Source of the DNA: Methanoculleus sp.
GTDB lineage: Archaea > Halobacteriota > Methanomicrobia > Methanomicrobiales > Methanoculleaceae
DNA: 47,778 nucleotides
Assembly (NCBI GenBank): GCA_030156625.1
Contig: JASGMC010000004.1
Location: forward strand, 1 to 47,778
Direction: 5' to 3'
The notes below the pieces were generated by a model. It saw only the letters and a program-made list of their open reading frames with translations. It was not told the DNA's origin and ran no database searches. The stretch's first letter is position 1, and the number at the start of each line of letters is the position of its first letter. Shown piece after piece: positions 16,327-24,515 of the stretch. The position numbers and the translations under genes were made by a program.

Positions 16327-17428
16327 TGTAACGTTGCGAGACGGGGAGCAGACTCCCGGTGTCTCGTTTACCCTTGATGAGAAGATGGCTATCGCCCGAT
16401 TGCTCGACGAGATCGGGGTGGAGGTGATCGAGGCCGGTTTCCCGGTGGTGTCGGCAGCGGAGAAGGAGTGCGTTGCGGCCATTGCCCGGGGGGGTCTCTC
16501 TGCACGGGTCTGCTGCCTGGCACGGGCGCTCAAGCCCGATATCGAGGCGGCGCTCGACTGCGACGTGGACATGGTCAGCATATTCTTCGCGACCTCGGAC
16601 CTTCACATCCGGCACAAGTACCGTAAACCCCGACAGGAGGTGCTCGACGGCGCTCTCGATATGGTGGAGTTCGCCACCGACCACGGTGTGCAGGTGCGGT
16701 TCGCTGCCGAGGACGCCTCGCGGACCGATCCGGCGTTCCTCATCGAGATGTATACCCGGGGCGTCGAGTGCGGTGCCGATCTCGTCAGTTTTGCGGATAC
16801 GGTCGGGTGCCTCACGCCGCTTGAGGTCCATGCGGTCGTCTCGGGGATCCTCGATGCGGCCCCTCTCCCGCTCTGCATCCACTGCCACAACGATCTCGGG
16901 TTCGCTGCCGCAAACACCATCACGGCAGCGGCCGCCGGGGCGTTCCAGCTCCACACCACCGTCAACGGCATCGGCGAACGTGCCGGAAACGCAGCGCTCG
17001 AGCAGGTGCTTGTCGCCCTGCGGATGAAGGGCGGCGTCGACCGCTACGATCTTACCCGCCTGCAGGATATCTCGCGGCTGGTCGCCCGGTGCTCGGGCGT
17101 GGCCCCGGAGCGTACCCGGCCGATCGTCGGCGAGAACGCCTTTGCCCACGAGAGCGGGATCCACATCGCCGCGATCCTCTGCGATCCGTTGACCTACGAG
17201 TACATCCCCCCGGAGCTGGTGGGCAGCGAGCGGCGGTTCATCCTCGGGAAGCATACGGGGAAAAAGGCGCTTGAGCACGTCGCGAAGGCCTACGGGTTCG
17301 ACCTCTCTGACGGGGAGGCGCGGTGGGTGCTCGATCAGGTCAAACAGAAGAGCGAAGGGAAGTGCACCGTCACCCGTGAGGTGCTCTGCGGGCTTCTGCG
17401 GCGGGCAAAGGAGGTGACCGTCCAGTGA
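16298..17428 (+). CDS. aksA: Homocitrate synthase family protein AksA
   Basis: Condenses acetyl-CoA with 2-oxoglutarate and, in further rounds, 2-oxoadipate and 2-oxopimelate, starting chain elongation towards 2-oxosuberate for coenzyme B. The 376-aa protein belongs to the DRE-TIM metallolyase family: VTLRDGEQTPGVSF near residue 9 is the catalytic signature, and HCHNDLGFAAAN near residue 196 supplies the metal-binding histidines. GENAFAHESGIH near residue 275 and the ending resemble AksA/NifV rather than isopropylmalate synthase, since the long regulatory domain is absent. The ATG at 16298 is preceded by AAGGTGAG. It overlaps the preceding gene by 29 nt and aksD by 4 nt. Confidence 0.85.
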   Translation: MKPWNIEICDVTLRDGEQTPGVSFTLDEKMAIARLLDEIGVEVIEAGFPVVSAAEKECVAAIARGGLSARVCCLARALKPDIEAALDCDVDMVSIFFATSDLHIRHKYRKPRQEVLDGALDMVEFATDHGVQVRFAAEDASRTDPAFLIEMYTRGVECGADLVSFADTVGCLTPLEVHAVVSGILDAAPLPLCIHCHNDLGFAAANTITAAAAGAFQLHTTVNGIGERAGNAALEQVLVALRMKGGVDRYDLTRLQDISRLVARCSGVAPERTRPIVGENAFAHESGIHIAAILCDPLTYEYIPPELVGSERRFILGKHTGKKALEHVAKAYGFDLSDGEARWVLDQVKQKSEGKCTVTREVLCGLLRRAKEVTVQ

Positions 17429-18636
17429 GCACGCTCTCGGAGCGGATCCTCGGCGCGCCGGCGGGGGCATACGTGGACCGGGAGGTCGATATCGCCTTTG
17501 CCCACGACGGAACCGGCGTCCTCGCCCGGGAGGCGCTCCGGGAGATGGGGGTGGAGCGGCTCCCGCATCCCGAACGCCTGCGCCTGATCTTCGACCACAT
17601 CGTCCCGGCGAACACCGGGACGACGGCGACGCTCCAGGCCGAGCTCCGCGGGTATGCCCGGTCCTCGGGGATAGGGTTTTCAGACGCCGGCGGGGGAATC
17701 TGCCACCAGGTGATGAGCGAAGGGGTCGTCCGGCCCGGCATGATAGTTGTCGGCGCCGATTCCCATACCTGCACCCTCGGCGCCTTCGGCGCGTTCGCCA
17801 CCGGGATGGGAGCGACCGATATGGCGGCGGTCTGGGCGTCGGGGGCCACGTGGTTCCGGGTCCCGGAGACGATCGCGGTCAACCTCGCAGGAAGGCTCTC
17901 CGGTCCTGCGGAGCCCAAGGATCTCGCCCTCGCCTATGTCGCCAGGCTCGGGATGGAAGGAGCGACCTACCGGGCGCTGGAGTTCGTGGGTGACGGGGCG
18001 GCAGGCCTCTCCATGGACGGGCGGCTGACCCTCTCCAACATGGCGGTCGAGACCGGGGCGAAGACGGGAATGTTCTATGCTGACCCGGCCACCGTCCGCT
18101 ACCTCGCGGACTACGGGCTTGCCGCGGCGTCTCAAACGCCGGAGGACTGCCGCTACGAGCGGACCGTCGAGATCGATCTCGGCGATATCGTGCCCCTCGT
18201 CGCGGTCCCGCACCGGGTGGACACTGTCCGGGAGGCGGAGGAGGTCGCGGGCACGCACCTCGACCAGGTCTTCGTCGGGACCTGCACGAACGGCCGCTAT
18301 GAGGATCTCGCCCGGTTCGCCCGCATTGTCCGGGGGAAGAAGGTGGCTGTCCGCACCGTGGTCGTTCCCGCCTCGCGGACGGTGCTTGCCCGCGCGATCG
18401 CCACCGGCGTCCTCGCCGATATCGTGGATGCGGGATGCATGGTTGCGCCGCCCGGGTGCGGGCCGTGCCTCGGGGCGCATGCCGGGGTGCTCGGGGAGGG
18501 GGAGGTCTGCCTCTCCACCGCCAACCGGAACTTCAGGAACCGGATGGGCGTGGGCGGCGAGATCTACCTCTCGTCGGTTGCCACCGCCGCAGCGAGCGCC
18601 ATAGCCGGCGAGATTACCGTGCCGGAGGTGGCGTGA
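17425..18636 (+). CDS. aksD: Homoaconitase large subunit (AksD)
   Basis: Large subunit of the [4Fe-4S] hydro-lyase that isomerises homocitrate and its longer homologs. The 403-aa protein has the aconitase-family motifs: GADSHTCTLGAFGAFATGMG near residue 112 and two cluster cysteines with the third in VFVGTCTNGRYED (near residue 290) and APPGCGPCLGAHAG (near residue 343). Length fits the isopropylmalate isomerase/homoaconitase large subunit of archaea. It starts with GTG overlapping the aksA stop and overlaps aksE by 1 nt. Assignment to AksD rather than LeuC rests on operon context with aksA and aksF. Confidence 0.85.
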   Translation: MSTLSERILGAPAGAYVDREVDIAFAHDGTGVLAREALREMGVERLPHPERLRLIFDHIVPANTGTTATLQAELRGYARSSGIGFSDAGGGICHQVMSEGVVRPGMIVVGADSHTCTLGAFGAFATGMGATDMAAVWASGATWFRVPETIAVNLAGRLSGPAEPKDLALAYVARLGMEGATYRALEFVGDGAAGLSMDGRLTLSNMAVETGAKTGMFYADPATVRYLADYGLAAASQTPEDCRYERTVEIDLGDIVPLVAVPHRVDTVREAEEVAGTHLDQVFVGTCTNGRYEDLARFARIVRGKKVAVRTVVVPASRTVLARAIATGVLADIVDAGCMVAPPGCGPCLGAHAGVLGEGEVCLSTANRNFRNRMGVGGEIYLSSVATAAASAIAGEITVPEVA

Positions 18637-19106
18637 TGCAGGGAGCCGGGCCGGCAATCTGCCTGGGCAGCGACATCGACACCGACGTCATCATCGCGGG
18701 CCGTTACCTCCGGACGAAGGACCGCTCGGTCTGGGCTGAGCACGCTTTCGAAGACCTGGACCCGGCGCTCGCCCCCCGCCTCAGCGGTTCGATCATCGTC
18801 GCCGGGAGGAATATGGGGTGCGGGTCGTCCCGCGAGCAGGCCGTGGTCGCCCTCAGGGAGGCCGGGGTGGTCGGGGTCGTCGCGGAGTCGTTCGCCCGGA
18901 TCTTCTTCCGGAACGCCGTCAACGTCGGTCTGCCGGTGATCGAGGCCGCGGTCCCCTGCACCGAAGGCGCCCGCGTCGCCTTCGACCTCGATGCGGGATG
19001 GGTGGAGGTGGACGGGGAGCGCTACCCCGCCCGCCCGCTCTCGGAGAAGATGGTCGCCATCCTCAGGGCCGGAGGGCTGGTTCCCTACTGGAGGTCGTGG
19101 CGATGA
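18636..19106 (+). CDS. aksE: Homoaconitase small subunit (AksE)
   Basis: Swivelling-domain small subunit (156 aa) that completes the homoaconitase with AksD. Typical features are SDIDTDVIIAGRYL near residue 12, the substrate-recognition loop, and NMGCGSSREQAVVAL near residue 60, where the GSSRE arginine contacts substrate. The loop between them, YLRTKD, is of the YLRT type known to give homoaconitase its specificity for longer substrates, in contrast to YLVY-like loops in LeuD. The ATG shares one base with the aksD stop, and the end overlaps the next gene by 4 nt. Confidence 0.85.
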   Translation: MQGAGPAICLGSDIDTDVIIAGRYLRTKDRSVWAEHAFEDLDPALAPRLSGSIIVAGRNMGCGSSREQAVVALREAGVVGVVAESFARIFFRNAVNVGLPVIEAAVPCTEGARVAFDLDAGWVEVDGERYPARPLSEKMVAILRAGGLVPYWRSWR

Positions 19107-19924
19107 TCTTCCCTCCCCACTGCAAGTTTGTCGGGTCCGCGAACGGCACCCCGTGCGGGGATAAGGCCTACTTCCTCTCGCGCTACCTGGTCCGGGAGAC
19201 CGCCGACGGCACGGAGGTCGTCGAGGTGGAGACCGACCCGAACGGGACCGGGTTGATGCGCAACGTCCTCTCAACCCGGGTGCTCGCCGCCGGCGACGAT
19301 GTCTACCGCTACCCGGAACGCGTGAACGTTCAGGATCGAACATTCCTGGTACAGGAGGCCATGCGGTCGGGGTACCGCTGCACCATATTCACCGGCCACG
19401 GCGAGCAGACCACGTTCGTGCTGGATCCGGACCTCTCGGGGTTCCTCCGCATCCATGTCTACGACATCACCCCGCCACGCCCCCACCTCTCGGCCACGCT
19501 TGCCGACCTCGAGAGAACCGGGCTCTTCGGCGACCTTGAGATCGTCTTCAAGCACCATGTCCGGGATATCAGGGAGATCGGAGCCGACGTCTACCCCTGC
19601 CGTGCGGCCGGTTTCCCCCGCACCGTCGACGCGGACCCGCTCCGCCCCGGCGACCGTGTCGCCGGGTGCCTGACGGCACGGGAACTGCTGCGGGAGTGCT
19701 ACGGGGAGGGCGTTACGGTGGAGAACATCTGCCCGCTCGAGACGGTGGCGGGCGAGCCTTTTATTGCCCGGTGCTGCCGGGGCGAGCGGGCCGGGATCGG
19801 GCGCCGGAACGGCCTGTTCGGCGCTGTAGTCCACTGGGGAGCGTCGTCGTGGGATATTGCGGAGGCGGTCCGCAAGGTTGCGGCCGCATGGAGAGAGATG
19901 GATGGTAAAGGTAGCGGTCGTTGA
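19103..19924 (+). CDS. Unrecognised conserved-looking protein within the aks operon
   Basis: I do not recognise this 273-aa protein. It looks like a real soluble enzyme-like protein: codon use matches the neighbours, and it overlaps aksE by 4 nt (ATGA) and aksF by 23 nt. Visible features are several cysteines (C8 in HCKFVG, C18 in GTPCGDK, YPCRAAGFPR near residue 170, RVAGCLTARELLRECYG near residue 188, ENICPLE near residue 209, IARCCRGERAG near residue 224), a HGEQTTFVLDPDLSG segment near residue 95, and a C-terminal GAVVHWGASSWDIAEAV. There is no signal peptide or membrane segment. Being wedged between two coenzyme B genes, it probably acts in the same pathway. Confidence 0.7.
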   Translation: MIFPPHCKFVGSANGTPCGDKAYFLSRYLVRETADGTEVVEVETDPNGTGLMRNVLSTRVLAAGDDVYRYPERVNVQDRTFLVQEAMRSGYRCTIFTGHGEQTTFVLDPDLSGFLRIHVYDITPPRPHLSATLADLERTGLFGDLEIVFKHHVRDIREIGADVYPCRAAGFPRTVDADPLRPGDRVAGCLTARELLRECYGEGVTVENICPLETVAGEPFIARCCRGERAGIGRRNGLFGAVVHWGASSWDIAEAVRKVAAAWREMDGKGSGR

Positions 19925-20870
19925 GGGCGACGGGATCGGGCACGAGGTCGTCCCGGTAGCCCGCGATATCCTCGTGGCCGTGCGCCCGGACTTCGAGTTC
20001 TTCGATATCGAGGTGGGATACGGCCGGTGGGAGCGGACCGGGAGCGCCTGCGACGAGGAGACGATCGCCGATCTCCGGTCGGCGGACGCCGTCCTCTTCG
20101 GGGCGATCACGACGCCGCCGGACCCCGGCTACCGGAGCGTGCTTCTGCAGATCCGCCACGCTCTCGACCTCTACGCGAACGTCCGCCCGATCCGGGGCGA
20201 GGGGGTCGACGTCGTCATCGTGCGGGAGAACACCGAGGGGCTCTACTCCGGCATCGAGTGGACGGAGTCCGACCGGGCCTGCACCGTCCGGGTCGTCTCC
20301 CGCCGGGGCAGCGAGCGGATCGCCCGGCACGCCTGCACCCTCGCGAAGTCCCGCCGCCACCTCACCGTCGGCAACAAGGCGAACGTGCTGAAATCCGACT
20401 GTCTCTTCGTCGAGGTCTGCACGGAGGAGGCCGCCCGGGCGGGAGTTCCCTGCAGGGCGAGTTACATCGACGCGCTCTGCCTCGACCTCCTGATGCACCC
20501 GGACCGCTACGATGTGGTCGTGACGACCAACATGTTCGGGGACATCCTCTCCGACGCCGCCGCCTACCTGGTGGGGGGGCTCGGGATGCTCCCGAGCGCG
20601 AATATTGGAGACCGGCACGCCCTCTTCGAGCCCGTGCACGGGAGCGCTCCCGACATCGCGGGCAAAAAAATTGCAAACCCCGTCGCGGCCATCAGGAGCG
20701 CCGCGATGCTGCTCGAACATCTCGGCGATCCCGCGTCCGCGGCGGCCGTGGAGGAGGCCGTCCACCGGGTGCTTCGCGCAGGCATCCGGACACCCGACCT
20801 CGGCGGCGCCGCCGGGACCCGGGAGTTCGGGGCGGCGGTGCTTCGCGAGGTCGGGCGGGGGAAGGCCTAA
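19902..20870 (+). CDS. aksF: Homoisocitrate dehydrogenase family protein AksF
   Basis: NAD(P)-dependent oxidative decarboxylase (322 aa) of the isocitrate/isopropylmalate dehydrogenase family, acting on homoisocitrate and its homologs in coenzyme B chain elongation. Seen are VVEGDGIGHEVVP at the start, the substrate-binding arginines around LYANVRPIRG (near residue 93) and REnTEGLYSGIEW, the catalytic-lysine region LTVGNKANVLK, the metal-binding TTNMFGDILSDAAA (near residue 210), and the NAD-binding ALFEPVHGSAPDIAGK. The ATG at 19902 lies inside the previous gene with GGAGAG upstream. Length and motifs are complete. LeuB is the alternative; context favours AksF. Confidence 0.85.
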   Translation: MVKVAVVEGDGIGHEVVPVARDILVAVRPDFEFFDIEVGYGRWERTGSACDEETIADLRSADAVLFGAITTPPDPGYRSVLLQIRHALDLYANVRPIRGEGVDVVIVRENTEGLYSGIEWTESDRACTVRVVSRRGSERIARHACTLAKSRRHLTVGNKANVLKSDCLFVEVCTEEAARAGVPCRASYIDALCLDLLMHPDRYDVVVTTNMFGDILSDAAAYLVGGLGMLPSANIGDRHALFEPVHGSAPDIAGKKIANPVAAIRSAAMLLEHLGDPASAAAVEEAVHRVLRAGIRTPDLGGAAGTREFGAAVLREVGRGKA

Positions 20871-20895
20871 GCGCTTCAGGGGCGAGAGTTATGGT

Positions 20896-21744
20896 ATGGT
20901 GCTGGTGGGATGCCACGTCTCCATCGCCGGCTCGATCGACCTTGCGGTCGGGCGGGCCCTTGACGCAGGCTGCGATACGTTTCAGATCTTCTCCCGCAAC
21001 CCCCGCGGCTGGAAGGCAAAGGACCTCGACCCTGGTGTGGCCGGGGCCTTCAGGGCCGCGGTGAGTGCGTCGGGCATCGGCCCGGTCGTCGACCACATGC
21101 CCTACCTCCCGAACCCGGCCTCGCCCGATACCGGGATCTACGAAAAGTCGGTCGCGGCGCTTGCCGAAGAACTCCGGCGGTGCGCCATCCTCGGGATACC
21201 TTATCTCGTGACCCACCTCGGGCACCACCGCGGCGCCGGGACGGCGGCGGGGCAGGAGCGGGTCGTTGCCGGCATTAACAGGGCGTTTGCTGATGCCGGG
21301 GAGAGCGAAGTGATGCTCCTCCTCGAGAACACCGCCGGGGAGAAGAACAGCGTGGGAACGACCGTCGATGACCTCTCGCGCATCATGGGGGGTATCGATG
21401 CGAAAGAGAGGGTCGGGATCTGTTTCGATACCTGTCACGCGTTTGCTGCCGGCTACGATCTCCGGACCGAGGACGGGGTCGATGCGGTCTTTGCGGAGCT
21501 CGACGACCGGATCGATCTATCCCGTCTCCGGGTCGTCCACCTCAACGACTGCAAGGGGGATCTCGGGAGCGGGCTTGACCGGCACGAGCACATCGGGCTC
21601 GGGTCAATCGGGGAGGAGGGGTTCCGGCATATCCTCCTTCATTCGGCCGTCCGGAGCCTTCCCCTCATCTGCGAGACGCCGGTCGACGGGCGGCGGGGCG
21701 ATGCCGGGAATATCGCGAAGGTCCGTGAACTTGCAGGCGCGTGA
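20896..21744 (+). CDS. nfo: Endonuclease IV (AP endonuclease)
   Basis: DNA repair enzyme that cuts 5' to abasic sites using three metal ions. The 282-aa protein has a TIM-barrel with the expected family signatures: VGCHVSIAGSIDLAV at the start, the metal-ligand segments THLGHHRGAG near residue 98 and LLENTAGEKNSVGTT near residue 139, GICFDTCHAFAAGYD near residue 175, VHLNDCKGDLGSGLDRHEHIGLG near residue 215, and PLICETPVD at the end. I chose the ATG at 20896 because the protein begins there as usual in the family; the ATG 5 nt earlier is out of frame. It lies 25 nt after aksF and may be co-transcribed. Confidence 0.93.
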   Translation: MVLVGCHVSIAGSIDLAVGRALDAGCDTFQIFSRNPRGWKAKDLDPGVAGAFRAAVSASGIGPVVDHMPYLPNPASPDTGIYEKSVAALAEELRRCAILGIPYLVTHLGHHRGAGTAAGQERVVAGINRAFADAGESEVMLLLENTAGEKNSVGTTVDDLSRIMGGIDAKERVGICFDTCHAFAAGYDLRTEDGVDAVFAELDDRIDLSRLRVVHLNDCKGDLGSGLDRHEHIGLGSIGEEGFRHILLHSAVRSLPLICETPVDGRRGDAGNIAKVRELAGA

Positions 21745-22058
21745 GCGCCCGGGGACGTTGCCCTGGGCAGGGCCATGCTGCCGGTTATGGTGCGGTGCTT
21801 CCTGCTACGATTAATATTTCTCATTTTTTATAATATGCTGGAATACTCTCTTCGCGCGCCCCGGAATATGGCAAGATATTTATATTAATAATTCTATCCT
21901 GCAACGCGCGAACCCTTTATCTTGTGGAACTCCGGTATTTCTCCGGAATTCCACAGGATCTCCGTTTGTACGCCGCCGGGGGAGTTCCGTTTCCCCGGCG
22001 CGCGTACAGACACCATCGTATGGGACGAAGGGGGCGTTCTCATCGTGGTGATAGAAGA
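21745..22058 (+). promoter_or_regulatory. Promoter and structured 5' leader of the surface protein gene
   Basis: A TATA box (ATATTTATATTAA, 21876-21888) would start RNA near 21910, leaving a leader of roughly 150 nt. It contains two consecutive strong stem-loops: TGTGGAACTCCGG at 21923-21935 paired with CCGGAATTCCACA at 21943-21955 (one mismatch), and 21968-21984 paired with 21990-22007 (GTACGC...GCGTAC outer pairs, CCGGGGGA/TTTCCCCGG inner). Another AT-rich TATA-like stretch lies at 21825-21837. Long structured leaders are uncommon in archaea. Confidence 0.55.
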
Positions 22059-24485
22059 ATGGCTGAATATAATGCGCTGATTGTAGCCTGTACCGTCATT
22101 GTTATCGGATTGCTGGCATCGCCTGCCCTGGCCGGGGAGAGGGCCCCGGGGGATATCGTTTCGATCTGTATCGATGGAGGATCGCAGGAGCACCCCGACA
22201 TTGACGGAGATATGGTCGTCTGGGAGGACGGCAGGAACGGAAGGTCGATCTACTATTCGAGCGGCACCGGCAGCGCAGGGCGGAAGGTTGCGGGCGAGGG
22301 GACGGGGCAGAGGTACCCGTCCGTCTCGGGGGATTACGTCGTCTGGGAGGAGAACCGGAACATGAGCCCGGATATCTACTTCTTCGGGCCTTCGACAGAC
22401 ACCATACCGCTCACCGACGACCCGGCCGACCAGCGGATGCCCGTCGTTCACGGGGATCATGTGGTCTGGTACGATGCCCGGGGCGGGAGCACGGATATCT
22501 GCCTCTATACTATCGAGACCGGCAGCGAGACCTTCCTCTCCTGCTCGCCGGTGACCGAATGGAAGCCCGCGCTCTCGGAGAGGTACGTCGTCTGGGAGGA
22601 GAGCACCGGGAATGGAGATATCTGGCTGTACGATATCTGGAACGGAGAGAAGCAACAGATCACCCGGAACGGTGCACGGCAGACATACCCGGCGATATCG
22701 GGGAGCCGGATCGTCTGGGAGGACTACCGGAACGGAGCACCCGACATCTACCTCTTCGATCTCGACAATCCGTCGGCAGGGGCGCAGAGAATCACCGACG
22801 ATCCCGAATGGCAGGTCTCCCCCTCGATCGACGGAGACCTCATCGCCTGGGAGGACAGGCGGGACGGAATCTGGAACGTTTACATCTGCGACCTCTCTCT
22901 CGGGAAGGATAAGCAGATGCCGGTCATTCCTTCCGCGACCGAACAGCTCTACCCCGCCGTCAGCGGTGACCGGGTCGTCTGGCAGAACGGCCGTGGCGAG
23001 GGTTCGGACATCTACGCCTTCACCTACTTCAGCGGAGCAGCCCCGGTGGCGGAGTTCTCGGCTGACCCGACCGAAGGAGGGGCGGCGCTCAACGTCCGGT
23101 TCATCGACCAGTCGGCCGGCGATCCGGACGCCTGGGAATGGGACTTCGGCGACGGGAATACCTCGACCTCGCAGTATTCGTGGCACAACTACGAGATCCC
23201 CGGGAACTACACCGTCTCGCTCACGGTGCATAACGAGTTCGGGTCCGACACCGTCACGAAGACCGATCTCATTCATGTAGGTCCTCCGGAACCGCCGGTT
23301 ATCAGCTTCTGGGGGGAACCGTTGTCGGGGCCTGCGCCTCTTATGGTCTATTTTTACGGTGATTTACCGGATTACGCGACGGCCTGGCTCTGGGACTTCG
23401 GTGACGGCGAGACATCGACACACCGGGATACGCGTCACCGTTACGATCGTCCCGGAGTCTATAACGTCTCCCTGACCTGTGACAACGCGGGAGCCAGCGC
23501 GACGCACACGGAGTACGGCTACATCACCGTCTACTCCGCAACTCCCACCCCGACGGTGACCCCGACGGTGACCCCGACCGTGACCCCGACCGTAACCCCG
23601 ACCGTGACCCCGACCGTGACCCCGACCGTAACCCCGACCGTAACCCCGACCGTAACCCCGACCGTAACCCCGACTCCAACGGTTAACGTGACGCCGACCC
23701 CGACACAGACTGCAACCCCGACCCCGACACAGAAACCCGCGAGCAGCGGTGGCGGCGGCGGAGGGGGAGGAGGCGGTGGTGGTGGTGGGGGTGGCGGCGG
23801 CTCCGCCCCGGTCTGGAGCACACCGAAGCTCACCCCCACGCCTACCCCCACCGTGACGGCGAAGCCCACTTCCCGTGAAGCCGACTCCGGCCGCCTGCAC
23901 CTCGGGGAGACCGGCCTCGTCGACCAGGTCGCCAGGATCCGTTCGTCCGACGGGGTCGTGACCCTCACGATCGCGGAGGGTGTCCGGGCTGTCGATGCCG
24001 CCGGCAACCCGCTCGCGGCGGTGACCCTTGCGGCCATCAATGCGGCCGACGTGCCCGCGGCGCCCGGCGCGTACGTCTTTTCCGGGTACGCCTGCACCGC
24101 CGGGCCGGAGGGAGCGGTCTTCTCACCGCCGGTGACCCTCTCGTTCAACTTCACACAAGAGCAGTGGAACGCCGTCTACAACGGCAGCATGCAGGACGGG
24201 CTCGTGGTGCAGCGATACAACCGGTCGGCCGGCACCTGGGAGGAGGTCCCCACCACCGTCCTCCCGGAGACCCGGAGCGTCACGGCCGAAGTCATGCACT
24301 TCAGCGCGTATGCGCTCTTCGCCGCGGCACCCGAGGACGGCGCGGCACAGGCGGTTGCCGCCGATACCGGCCGGGGACTCACGGCCGGGCGCGAGATCCC
24401 GTACGCGCACCTCATCCCGGGCCTGCTTGCCCTCATCATCGCGGGGGCGGGGGCACTCCTCTACTTCCGGAAGGATGAGCCCTGA
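22059..24485 (+). CDS. Large exported beta-propeller/PKD surface protein with Thr-Pro and poly-Gly linkers
   Basis: An 808-aa cell-surface protein of unknown ligand. Residues 1-27 form a signal peptide ending in LASPALAGE. Seven repeats of the type (D/S)G-D-x-VVWED-x-R-x-G-x-x-DIY fill about residues 40-325 and probably make a TolB-like seven-bladed propeller. Two PKD domains follow (about 327-405 and 410-492), each with WDFGDG. Then comes a linker of ten TPTV units and related Thr-Pro repeats (about 497-562), a tract of about 19 glycines (563-581), a C-terminal domain, and one membrane helix near 782-803 followed by RKDEP. The start is the ATG at 22059, since the 45 codons before it lie in the structured leader and lack protein character. 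Confidence 0.8.
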   Translation: MAEYNALIVACTVIVIGLLASPALAGERAPGDIVSICIDGGSQEHPDIDGDMVVWEDGRNGRSIYYSSGTGSAGRKVAGEGTGQRYPSVSGDYVVWEENRNMSPDIYFFGPSTDTIPLTDDPADQRMPVVHGDHVVWYDARGGSTDICLYTIETGSETFLSCSPVTEWKPALSERYVVWEESTGNGDIWLYDIWNGEKQQITRNGARQTYPAISGSRIVWEDYRNGAPDIYLFDLDNPSAGAQRITDDPEWQVSPSIDGDLIAWEDRRDGIWNVYICDLSLGKDKQMPVIPSATEQLYPAVSGDRVVWQNGRGEGSDIYAFTYFSGAAPVAEFSADPTEGGAALNVRFIDQSAGDPDAWEWDFGDGNTSTSQYSWHNYEIPGNYTVSLTVHNEFGSDTVTKTDLIHVGPPEPPVISFWGEPLSGPAPLMVYFYGDLPDYATAWLWDFGDGETSTHRDTRHRYDRPGVYNVSLTCDNAGASATHTEYGYITVYSATPTPTVTPTVTPTVTPTVTPTVTPTVTPTVTPTVTPTVTPTVTPTPTVNVTPTPTQTATPTPTQKPASSGGGGGGGGGGGGGGGGGGSAPVWSTPKLTPTPTPTVTAKPTSREADSGRLHLGETGLVDQVARIRSSDGVVTLTIAEGVRAVDAAGNPLAAVTLAAINAADVPAAPGAYVFSGYACTAGPEGAVFSPPVTLSFNFTQEQWNAVYNGSMQDGLVVQRYNRSAGTWEEVPTTVLPETRSVTAEVMHFSAYALFAAAPEDGAAQAVAADTGRGLTAGREIPYAHLIPGLLALIIAGAGALLYFRKDEP
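23547..23666 (+). repeat. Ten-unit 12-bp tandem repeat encoding TPTV
   Basis: Ten consecutive copies of ACCCCGACSGTR encode Thr-Pro-Thr-Val. The copies differ only at third positions (GTG/GTA, ACG/ACC). Such arrays change copy number by slippage or unequal exchange. Related Thr-Pro codons continue to about 23745. Confidence 0.85.
23746..23802 (+). repeat. Poly-glycine codon tract
   Basis: An uninterrupted run of about 19 GGN codons directly after the Thr-Pro linker, forming a flexible spacer in the surface protein. Confidence 0.8.
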
Positions 24486-24501
24486 ACCGGTTCAGAAAAA
24501 A
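24484..24501. terminator. Shared convergent terminator region
   Basis: The palindrome GAACCGGTTC (24484-24493) is followed by six A (24496-24501), which are six T on the minus strand. It lies between the convergent surface-protein genes. Confidence 0.4.
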
Positions 24502-24515
24502 GTGGTGGAGGGGGG

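Noticed and set aside
21924-22058. N-terminal extension of the surface protein by 45 residues
   Set aside because: This stretch holds the two leader hairpins, is Arg/His-rich, and would place the signal peptide inside the protein.
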